From: G963675935 sp963675935 | GTDB lineage: Bacteria; Planctomycetota; Planctomycetia; Pirellulales; Thermoguttaceae | NCBI GenBank assembly: GCA_963675935.2 | Contig: OY780964.2 | Span: 930,001 to 994,000 of the forward strand | Reading direction: 5' to 3' | Length of the DNA: 64,000 bases | Shown: piece by piece, positions 52,496 to 59,194 of the stretch | How the letters are laid out: each line of letters starts with the position of its first letter | How positions within the stretch are numbered: position 1 is the stretch's first letter | Notes under the pieces: model-generated | What the model saw: only the letters and a program-made list of their open reading frames with translations | What the model was told of the DNA's origin: nothing | The model's database searches: none | Position numbers and translations under genes: made by a program

Positions 52496-53935
52496 ATGCT
52501 CGATCGCTTCTTCCGCCTCTCCGAAAACAACACCAGCGTCCGCACGGAAGTGCTCGCCGGTCTGACGACCTTTCTGACGATGGCCTACATCATCGTTCTG
52601 CAACCGCAAATTCTGTCGGGCCGAATGGCCGGCCACAACACCGGCATGGATTTCGGAGCGATCACGACAGCCACGTGCCTCGCGGCCGCGCTGGCCTCGG
52701 CCATCATGGGCCTCTACGGCCGATACCCCATCGCCCAGGCGCCCGGCATGGGCGAAAACTTCTTCTTCGTCGCCCTCGTCACCACGCTCCTGCCCGCCGT
52801 TCCGGGGCTGATCGCGCCGGGAAGCAAAACCACCGAATGGCAAATCGGGCTGGGCATCGTGTTCTATTCCGGCGTGCTGTTCCTGCTGCTCTCGATGCTC
52901 GGCGTTCGCGAAAAACTGATGAACGCCATCAGTCCCAGCATGAGAAACGGCATCGCCGTCGGCATTGGGTTGTTCATCGTGCTGATCGGCATGAAAAACG
53001 CCGACCTGCTTCTGGCGAACACCACCGACGGCGGTTGGCAGTTGAACACGCAGTTCAGTTCACCGGACTTGATCGTGTTCTTTGTCGGATTCATGGTAAC
53101 CGCGGTGCTTTACGCCCGGCGCGTGCCCGGCGCGATTGTTTTGGGAATCATCGCGGCCACGGGGTTCGCTCTGGCGATGCGATACGGCCTGCCCTTGCTC
53201 AGCGAGCGGTACATGAACAAGCTCGTCGTGAAAAATTCGATGCTCATGTGCAATTTCGAGCCGGCCGGCGGCTTTTTCTCGATGCCGCGTTCGATCGCGC
53301 CGACGCTTTTCAAGCTCGACCTTGTCACGCCGCTTTCGTGGAAATTGGCCCCGTTCATTATCATCTTTCTATTCATGGTGCTTTTCGACACCCTCGGCAC
53401 GTTGGTCGGCGTGGCGGAGCAGGCCGGCATGATCCGCGACAACCGCCTGCCGCGCGCCCGGCAAGCGATGATGTCGGACGCCATCGGCACGGTCGCCGGC
53501 GCCGCCCTGGGCACCAGCACTGTCACCAGTTTCATTGAAAGCGCCGCGGGCGTCGAGCAGGGAGGGCGAACCGGGCTCACGGCCCTGGTGGCCGCGGCCT
53601 TGTTCCTCGCGGCCCTGCTCTTCAGTCCGATCATCGAAATGATCGGCAGCTATCCAGCCATCACCGCGCCCGCCTTGATCGTCGTCGGCGCGATGATGAT
53701 GCGCGGCGTCGTGAAGATCGACTGGAACAACTACGCCGAAAGCCTACCAGCGTTTCTGATTATCGCGGGCATCCCGCTGACGTATTCCATCGCCGACGGT
53801 TTGGCGTTGGGGTTCATCGTCTACCCATTCTTAAAACTGTTCGCCGGGCAGCGGCACGACGTGCGATGGCTCAACTACATCATGGCCGTGGTGCTGGTGG
53901 TGTACTTCATCATGGTTCGCCTGCCGGGTAAGTAG
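52496..53935 (+). CDS. NCS2-family purine permease (AzgA-like)
   Basis: The transporter probably imports hypoxanthine, guanine or adenine with protons. The 479-residue product begins RFFRLSENNTSVRTEVLAGL, the typical AzgA-type N-terminus, and has about 13 TM helices. Motifs include the early QAPGMGENFFF (in E. coli relatives GMGxNAFF, here with Glu before Asn), IGLFIVLIGMKNADLLLAN and the substrate-pocket segment LFDTLGTLVGVAEQAGM with GTSTVTSFIESAAGVEQGGR. The ATG at 52496 is preferred over the upstream frame. The stop codon lies within the left arm of the large palindrome that follows. Confidence 0.92.
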   Translation: MLDRFFRLSENNTSVRTEVLAGLTTFLTMAYIIVLQPQILSGRMAGHNTGMDFGAITTATCLAAALASAIMGLYGRYPIAQAPGMGENFFFVALVTTLLPAVPGLIAPGSKTTEWQIGLGIVFYSGVLFLLLSMLGVREKLMNAISPSMRNGIAVGIGLFIVLIGMKNADLLLANTTDGGWQLNTQFSSPDLIVFFVGFMVTAVLYARRVPGAIVLGIIAATGFALAMRYGLPLLSERYMNKLVVKNSMLMCNFEPAGGFFSMPRSIAPTLFKLDLVTPLSWKLAPFIIIFLFMVLFDTLGTLVGVAEQAGMIRDNRLPRARQAMMSDAIGTVAGAALGTSTVTSFIESAAGVEQGGRTGLTALVAAALFLAALLFSPIIEMIGSYPAITAPALIVVGAMMMRGVVKIDWNNYAESLPAFLIIAGIPLTYSIADGLALGFIVYPFLKLFAGQRHDVRWLNYIMAVVLVVYFIMVRLPGK

Positions 53936-54049
53936 GTCCCGCCTGCCGGGCGGATCTCTTTGCGGACAGACTCGAAAGTGCCCGCCTGCCGGGCGAGACT
54001 CTTTGCGAACAGACTCGAAAATGTCCCGCCCGGCAGGCGGGACCTACTT
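53930..54049. terminator. Large palindrome shared by two convergent genes
   Basis: A 24-base perfect inverted repeat (AAGTAGGTCCCGCCTGCCGG plus GCGG at 53930-53953; complement ending 54049) encloses a direct duplication of a unit containing CTCTTTGCG-ACAGACTCGAAA. The AAGTAG in each arm is the last Lys codon and TAG stop of the NCS2 and RluD genes. It should act as a bidirectional terminator. Confidence 0.85.
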
Positions 54050-55027
54050 GCGCCACGCCCGCAATTCGTCCAGCACGGCCATGATGTCGGCCGGCAACGG
54101 GGCCTCGACCTCGATTGACTCGCCGGTCACCGGATGCAAAAACCGCAGCCGCCGGGCGTGCAACGCCTGCCGATCGAGAAGCACGGTCGTGTCGGACGGC
54201 TCGCGCCGAATTTCGCCCCGCGTGATTTGGCTTCGCCCGCCGTATTGCCGATCGCAAAGCACGGGATAGCCGATGTGGTTCAGATGGACGCGGATTTGAT
54301 GGGTGCGGCCCGTCTTCGGCACGGCCCGGACCGCCGCGAAACCGTTAAACCGTTCGAGCGTTTCGTAAAAAGTCTGCGCCGGCCGGTTTTCAGGATCGTC
54401 GTCGTGTCGCACGGCCATCATCTCGCGGACGCGCGGATGAAACCCGATCGGGCAGTCGATGATGTCGCGGTCTCTCGAAGGGCAGCCCACCACCAACGCG
54501 AAATACTCCTTCTCGATCGTGCGTTCGGCGAACTGGCCGGCCAGCTTGGCGTGGGCCACGTCGTCGCGGGCGACGAGGATCGCGCCGCTGGTGTCGCGGT
54601 CGAGCCGGTGGACGATGCCCGGCCGGTTCAAGCCGCCGACGGCGCTCAAGCTCGATCCGAAATGGAACTGGAGCGCGCTGGCCAGGGTGCCCGACCAGTG
54701 GCCGCGCGCCGGATGCACGACCATGCCCGGCGGCTTGTTGACCACGACGACGTGTTCGTCCTCGAAGAGGATTTCGAGCGGGATATTTTCGGGACGCGGG
54801 GTGCTGCGCGGGATCGCCGGCAGCCGGATCGAGATTATTTGACCCGGCTTGAGCCGATAGGCCGGTTTGCCGAAGCGGCCGTCGATCGTGACGCCGCCGG
54901 CCATGATGACCCTGCGCAGATGGACGCGGCTGTAGTCGGTGAAACTTGTGGCCAAGAAAGCGTCGAGCCGGCAACCCGCTTCCGCGTCACCGACGGTCAG
55001 TTCAATCGGCTCGGGAGAGAGAGGCAT
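54044..55027 (-). CDS. RluA/RluD-family 23S rRNA pseudouridine synthase
   Basis: The enzyme isomerises uridines in the large-subunit rRNA. The 327-residue product has an S4 RNA-binding domain (about 15-75, RLDAFLATSFTDYSRVHLRR, GVTIDGRFGKPAYRLKPGQI) and the catalytic domain with EDEHVVVVNKPPGMVVHPA near 90 and the active-site block GIVHRLDRDTSGAILVARDD near 145 (catalytic Asp in HRLDRDTSG). PKTGRTHQIRVHLNHIGYPV completes the fold. The frame continues upstream into a GTTCCCACG repeat; the ATG at 55027 gives the expected N-terminus. The RluD subgroup (U1911/1915/1917) is most likely. Confidence 0.92.
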   Translation of the reverse strand: MPLSPEPIELTVGDAEAGCRLDAFLATSFTDYSRVHLRRVIMAGGVTIDGRFGKPAYRLKPGQIISIRLPAIPRSTPRPENIPLEILFEDEHVVVVNKPPGMVVHPARGHWSGTLASALQFHFGSSLSAVGGLNRPGIVHRLDRDTSGAILVARDDVAHAKLAGQFAERTIEKEYFALVVGCPSRDRDIIDCPIGFHPRVREMMAVRHDDDPENRPAQTFYETLERFNGFAAVRAVPKTGRTHQIRVHLNHIGYPVLCDRQYGGRSQITRGEIRREPSDTTVLLDRQALHARRLRFLHPVTGESIEVEAPLPADIMAVLDELRAWRK

Positions 55028-55042
55028 GGGCAGATTCTTCTT

Positions 55043-55148
55043 GTTCCCACGCTCCGCGTCGAAGGGTTGTGCGAAGTAGTCGGAATTTGTCGTAACGCGG
55101 GGACGCGGAGCGTCCCGACAGTGCGTTCCCACGCGGAGCGTGGGAACG
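55043..55148. repeat. GTTCCCACGCTCCGCG repeat, copy 4 (shorter)
   Basis: The left end lacks the second half of the hairpin (GTTCCCACGCTCCGCGTCGAAG), so this copy is about 30 bases shorter than the others; the right end CGCGGAGCGTGGGAAC is intact. It lies between rluD and the TPR gene on the same strand. Confidence 0.8.
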
Positions 55149-55154
55149 AGAACG

Positions 55155-55925
55155 CTATTTCTTCTTTTCTTCCGCTTTTTTCGGAGCCTTTTCTTCCGCC
55201 TTCGCTTTTTCCTTGCCGTCGGTTTTCTTTTCGACGTTCAGCTTGGCGGGATCATCCGGCACCTCGGCGCTGGGGCGTTTGCCCGGCTCGCTCATCGGGT
55301 CGTCGAAGACCGGCTTCGGATCGAAATTGCGGAAGTCGTCGAACATCTCTTTCGTATCGGCTAGTTGGAAGTCGGCCAGTCGTTGTTTCGCGTCGGCGGC
55401 ATAGGCGCCGTTGGGCCATTTCTCGACGAGTTCGCGGTAATGCCGCGCGGCCGGCTCGATTTCGCCCTTGGCCTCCTTGGCGCGGGCCAACCCAAACGTG
55501 GCTTGCTCGCGCAACGCCGACGGCTGCTCCGAGGCGAGACCCGCCGAATACAACCTGATTGCCTCGTTGATCTCTTTGAGCCCCATGGCCTTGCTGGAGA
55601 ACAGTTGGTTGCAACCCATGGCGAGGCGGGAATCGGCCGACACCACGGCGGCCATGCCTGCGGCCGTGGTCGAGGAATGGTCGTCGATCACCTTGGCCAA
55701 GGTTTCCAGGTTGCCGGTGTCCAGGCCGGCATTGAATTCGTTCCACGCCAGGACGTTTTGGGCGGCCGCCGAACGCGACCACCAGGAATAGGCCGCCAAG
55801 CCCACAAGCACGGCGAGCACCGCCGCGAGAATCAGGTTTTGATACGGCTTGATTTCGTCGCCGGTTTTGGCGATCCAATCGGCCAACTCGTTATGTTGCA
55901 GTTCGTGCCGTCGTACGCTTTTCAT
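55155..55925 (-). CDS. Single-TM TPR protein, YfgM/Tgi-like
   Basis: The 256-residue product has a short cytoplasmic start (MKSVRRHELQHNELADWIAK), one TM helix (YQNLILAAVLAVLVGLAAYS), and a periplasmic helical-repeat region with TPR-like pairs (EINEAIRLYSAGLASEQPSA, EIEPAARHYRELVEKWPNGA). The layout, with HNELADW before the TM helix, matches the YfgM/TPR_21-like family that works with periplasmic chaperones at the Sec translocon. The C-terminal 40 residues are nearly all Lys, Glu and Ala. No operon partner besides rluD downstream. Confidence 0.85.
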   Translation of the reverse strand: MKSVRRHELQHNELADWIAKTGDEIKPYQNLILAAVLAVLVGLAAYSWWSRSAAAQNVLAWNEFNAGLDTGNLETLAKVIDDHSSTTAAGMAAVVSADSRLAMGCNQLFSSKAMGLKEINEAIRLYSAGLASEQPSALREQATFGLARAKEAKGEIEPAARHYRELVEKWPNGAYAADAKQRLADFQLADTKEMFDDFRNFDPKPVFDDPMSEPGKRPSAEVPDDPAKLNVEKKTDGKEKAKAEEKAPKKAEEKKK

Positions 55926-56014
55926 CGACCGCGACCCTTCTGAGTTGATATATTCCCAAATTTACCAAGCAGCACAGTATACGGCTCCCTTTCGTCTCGC
56001 GTCAAGATCGGCAT

Positions 56015-56032
56015 GTTTAGCCCGCGGACTTG
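56015..56032. repeat. Left part of a GTTTAGCCGGCG palindrome split by the IS
   Basis: GTTTAGCCCGCGGACTTG, ending in the 9-base target duplication GCGGACTTG. The remainder is at 57762-57824. Confidence 0.85.
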
Positions 56033-56143
56033 GGGTGCAAGTTGCACTTTGTAAATCTGCCATGACGTGGTAAACAGAAGGGGGGAAGTTTTGCTTGGTG
56101 GGAGGCCAAGCGACATAACTTTAGGTAAAGGAGGTAGCCAGGG

Positions 56144-56515
56144 ATGGCCATTAGCGAAGCATTACGAGAACGAATCACGGGGATGACGGCCGAATTGCGG
56201 CGGGAAATGTGGGGGCCAAACGGTGCGCCGGCCTGGGGAACGACGTTTGCCGAGATGGAAGACGAGACCGGGGAAGTCGGCGACGCCATTGCTTGCGTGC
56301 TGCTTTCCGAGGCGTTGCAAAAGCAGGCGGAGGCGGCCGGTCACGCGGCTGGCAAGTGCAGCGGATGCGGGGAGCCCATACCCCTAGAAGAAATCGCCGG
56401 ACGGCTTCTCCAAGCCAAACGTGGAGAAGCCGTCTGGCAAGAATCCTACGGTCATTGCAAGCGATGCCGCAAGGCTTTTTTTCCCTCACTCCCAAACCTT
56501 GGGCATCAGACCTGA
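56144..56515 (+). CDS. ISKra4-like transposase, N-terminal frame (orfA)
   Basis: The 123-residue frame begins MAISEALRERITGMTAELRR after AAGGAGG and ends with a zinc-ribbon-like set of cysteines: GKCSGCGEPIPLEE near residue 68 and HCKRCRKAFFP near 107. In single-frame ISKra4 transposases the segment CxxCxRxFFP leads directly into the next block (LxxxLGhxxxxxhSPxhhxxh). Here orfA stops soon after FFP, and the continuation LGIRPDDTVSPAVLRKMV is in the +1 frame from the overlapping orfB. A run of seven T at 56475-56481 lies exactly at the crossing, so the two frames are probably joined by slippage. Confidence 0.8.
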   Translation: MAISEALRERITGMTAELRREMWGPNGAPAWGTTFAEMEDETGEVGDAIACVLLSEALQKQAEAAGHAAGKCSGCGEPIPLEEIAGRLLQAKRGEAVWQESYGHCKRCRKAFFPSLPNLGHQT

Positions 56516-57734
56516 TGACACGGTTTCTCCGGCAGTGCTCCGCAAGATGGTTTATGCGGGCAGTCACGCCAGCAGTTTTCAGCAGGCCAGCAAGGACTTG
56601 AAAGAAGAAGCCGAGTTGGACATTTCCGATCAACGGATCATGCGGGCCACCAAGCGGATCGGTCAAGAGCGAGTGGCCCAACGGAAGGCGGAGGAAGCGG
56701 TGTGGGAGGCGTTGCCGTTGCCCGAGCAACAAGACAGTCCGCGTGAGCAAGTTCCGTGCGTGGCGTGCGTTGAAATGGACGGCGGACGCATCCAGATTCG
56801 CAATCGCAACGAAGAATTGTCTCCGAAGAAAGAAGAAGAATCGCGGAAGGGGCGATTTTGGCACGAGACGAAAGTGGGCTGCTTGTTGTCGATGACGAGC
56901 GAAACCTTCGCGTCCGATCCTTGCCCGGCGATTCCGAAGATTTTCGTCGATCCGCGTCGAATGGGCAAAATATCTCGTGAAATCAAGGGTTTTTCTGCGG
57001 TTGGCGATTCGCCTGCCAAGGAGGAATCGGACAAGCCGTCGGCGTCTGAAAAGCGTCGAGGTCAGCCGGAGATATTGGTGCGGAGCGTGGTGGCGACGCG
57101 CGAGTCCATCGAGGCGTTCGGCAAGCAGTTGGCGTCGGCGGCGTGGGAGCGCGGCTTCATGGCGGCGAGCCGCAAGGCGTTCGTGGGCGATGGATCGGAA
57201 ACAAATTGGTCGGTGTGGCGGCGATACTTTTCACATTTCACGCCGATCGTGGATTTCATCCATGCGTTGTGTTACGTGTTCGCCGGCGCGATGGCCGGCC
57301 GCACGATGGAAGAAGCGTGGCCGGAATACTGCCGTTGGGCGCAATGGTTGTGGAGCGGTCAGGTGGAGTTGGTGATTGCAGCGTTGCAAGAACGTCAGCG
57401 GGCGTTGGGACTGCCGGAGAAAAACGAGGCCGAAGATTCGCCGCGCAACAAGGTGGCGGATGCGTTGTGTTATCTGGAGAACCAAAGATCGAGGATGCAC
57501 TATGACGAATATCGCCGGGAAGGGCTTCCGATCACCAGCAGCCACATCGAATCGACGATCAAGCAAATCAACCGTCGTGTGAAGGGCACGGAAAAGTTTT
57601 GGTCGAGTGGAGGAGCGGATGCGTTGTTGCAACTGACCGCCGACTACCTCAGCGACACCCAGCCGCTAACCACCTTTTGGCAGGATCGCCAAACCCAAGC
57701 CACCGGCCAACGCCACTACCAGACCGCCGGATAA
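56421..57734 (+). CDS. ISKra4-like transposase, catalytic frame (orfB)
   Basis: The frame encodes the body of the transposase: HSQTLGIRPDDTVSPAVLRK, AGSHASSFQQASKDLKEEAE, an early catalytic Asp in VACVEMDGGRIQIRNR near residue 115, FVGDGSETNWSVW near 256 with a second acidic residue, and the late Glu segment LPITSSHIESTIKQINRRVK near 380, consistent with a DDE-type core. It ends nine bases before the right repeat. The formal start at 56421 lies in a different frame of orfA and its first 18 or so residues are probably not used; translation more likely enters from orfA at the T7 run. Confidence 0.85.
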   Translation: MEKPSGKNPTVIASDAARLFFPHSQTLGIRPDDTVSPAVLRKMVYAGSHASSFQQASKDLKEEAELDISDQRIMRATKRIGQERVAQRKAEEAVWEALPLPEQQDSPREQVPCVACVEMDGGRIQIRNRNEELSPKKEEESRKGRFWHETKVGCLLSMTSETFASDPCPAIPKIFVDPRRMGKISREIKGFSAVGDSPAKEESDKPSASEKRRGQPEILVRSVVATRESIEAFGKQLASAAWERGFMAASRKAFVGDGSETNWSVWRRYFSHFTPIVDFIHALCYVFAGAMAGRTMEEAWPEYCRWAQWLWSGQVELVIAALQERQRALGLPEKNEAEDSPRNKVADALCYLENQRSRMHYDEYRREGLPITSSHIESTIKQINRRVKGTEKFWSSGGADALLQLTADYLSDTQPLTTFWQDRQTQATGQRHYQTAG

Positions 57735-57761
57735 ACAATACGCAAAGTGCAACTTGCACCC

Positions 57762-57824
57762 GCGGACTTGCCCGCCGCGTTTGGGGGTGATATCCCACAC
57801 GGCGAGCAAGCTCGCCGGCTAAAC
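57762..57824. repeat. Right part of the split GTTTAGCCGGCG palindrome
   Basis: Starts with the target duplicate GCGGACTTG and ends AGCTCGCCGGCTAAAC. With 56015-56032 it rebuilds a full palindrome. Confidence 0.85.
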
Positions 57825-57994
57825 AAAGACTGTCGGCCGTTTTTTTGGCAAATTGCCGAATGCCCCCATCTTACCCTATTGCACAACTGCGACATCTTCG
57901 CCTCATAAACTTTGCCGATTAAGCCGATTTTACGGTGGCCACGGCTTTCCATGCGCGCCGCCGGCAGCTTCAGAGAAAAAGGACTCAATCCGCG

Positions 57995-59194
57995 ATGACC
58001 AAGTCGATGCAATCTCTTCAGTCCGCCACAAAATCGCCCTTCCTTTGGGGAATCCTCGGGGTCGTCGGATTCTACGCCGTTCTCGAATCCGTCCCCCCGG
58101 ATACGCCGGGCATGACGACGGTCGTTCGATACTTCACCCACCACCCCGTTGAGTACATGGAAGCCGGCCTGTTCGCCATCGGGCTGGCCGCGCTCATCGT
58201 AAAAATGTTCGACATCGCCGCCCAGCGAGTGGGATTGGCTCGTCCGCTCTTCGGCCAGGTGGAACCCGGTTCGCAGCCGGTGGAAGAGTGCGGCGGTTTG
58301 CTCGCACAACTGGAGGCCTTGCCCCAGCGTCGCCAGGGCGAATACTACGTCGCACGACTGCGGAGGGCTCTTGAACACGTCTTCCGGCACAACGCGGCCG
58401 ACACCCTCGACGACGAACTGAAATATCTCTCCGACGTGGACGCCGTCCGACTGCAATCCGGCTACGGGCTGTTCCGCGTCGTCGTTTGGGCAATCCCGAT
58501 CCTCGGGTTCCTCGGCACGGTCATCGGAATCACGATGGCCCTCGACGGCATCGACATGGCCGACATGGAAAAATCCATGGGCAACGTCATCCGTGGTCTC
58601 GGTCTCAAGTTCGACACCACCGGCCTGGGCCTCGCGCTCGCCATGGTCTTGATGTTCATCCACTACTACGTGGAACGCTCCGAGAACGGGCTTTTGGAAG
58701 AAGTGGACGATCGCGTTTTGAGCGAGTTGTCGGGCCGATTCGAGACCTCGACGCCCGGCGCGTCTTCCGTGGGCGACGGCCAACTCGTCGCCGTCCGAAG
58801 GATCGGCGAGGCAATGCTTCAGGCCACCGAAGCGATTGTCGAGCGTCAGGCCCAACTTTGGCAGGCGTCGGTCGACGCCGCGGCAGGAAACTGGTCAAAA
58901 ATGTCGGAGAACGCCGCTCAAAACGTGCAAACCGCGATGTCGGCGGCCACCGGCGATCTGGCTCGGCAGGCCGACGTGCTGCGTCAGGCGGTCGAAGCCG
59001 CCGGCGAAGTCACCCATCTTGAAGACGCCCTGAATCGCAACCTCGCCGCCCTGGCCGGCGCAAAACATTTCGAGCAAACCGTGCTGAGCCTCGCCGCGGC
59101 CGTCAACATGCTCAGCGCCCGGCTGGCCGAATCGCCCAGCGCGGTCGCTCCGGTCCGGCTGGAAACCTCGCGACGTTCGGCACACGCGGCATGA
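57995..59194 (+). CDS. MotA/TolQ/ExbB proton-channel family protein
   Basis: The 399-residue product is an inner-membrane proton channel subunit. TM helices lie near 15-32, 55-72, 148-170 and 195-215; FRVVVWAIPILGFLGTVIGI near 150 is the family's conserved third-helix block, followed by KFDTTGLGLALAMVLMFIHY. After about residue 245 a long cytoplasmic coiled coil (SVDAAAGNWSKMSENAAQNV) exceeds the normal TolQ/ExbB length. The ATG at 57995 is preferred. It overlaps the next gene in an ATGA, and the two following genes are TM-anchored periplasmic proteins, so it drives a planctomycete energised envelope complex of unknown task. Confidence 0.88.
   Translation: MTKSMQSLQSATKSPFLWGILGVVGFYAVLESVPPDTPGMTTVVRYFTHHPVEYMEAGLFAIGLAALIVKMFDIAAQRVGLARPLFGQVEPGSQPVEECGGLLAQLEALPQRRQGEYYVARLRRALEHVFRHNAADTLDDELKYLSDVDAVRLQSGYGLFRVVVWAIPILGFLGTVIGITMALDGIDMADMEKSMGNVIRGLGLKFDTTGLGLALAMVLMFIHYYVERSENGLLEEVDDRVLSELSGRFETSTPGASSVGDGQLVAVRRIGEAMLQATEAIVERQAQLWQASVDAAAGNWSKMSENAAQNVQTAMSAATGDLARQADVLRQAVEAAGEVTHLEDALNRNLAALAGAKHFEQTVLSLAAAVNMLSARLAESPSAVAPVRLETSRRSAHAA

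Larger units (their letters stand above)
56033..57761. mobile_element. ISKra4-like insertion sequence
   Basis: Nineteen-base terminal inverted repeats, GGGTGCAAGTTGCACTTTG at 56033-56051 and the complement at 57743-57761, enclose two overlapping plus-strand frames. The 9-base sequence GCGGACTTG is duplicated on both sides (56024-56032 and 57762-57770), and joining the flanks restores a GTTTAGCCGGCG-family palindrome. This proves a clean insertion. A 25-base footprint of another copy is at 46231-46255. Confidence 0.92.
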
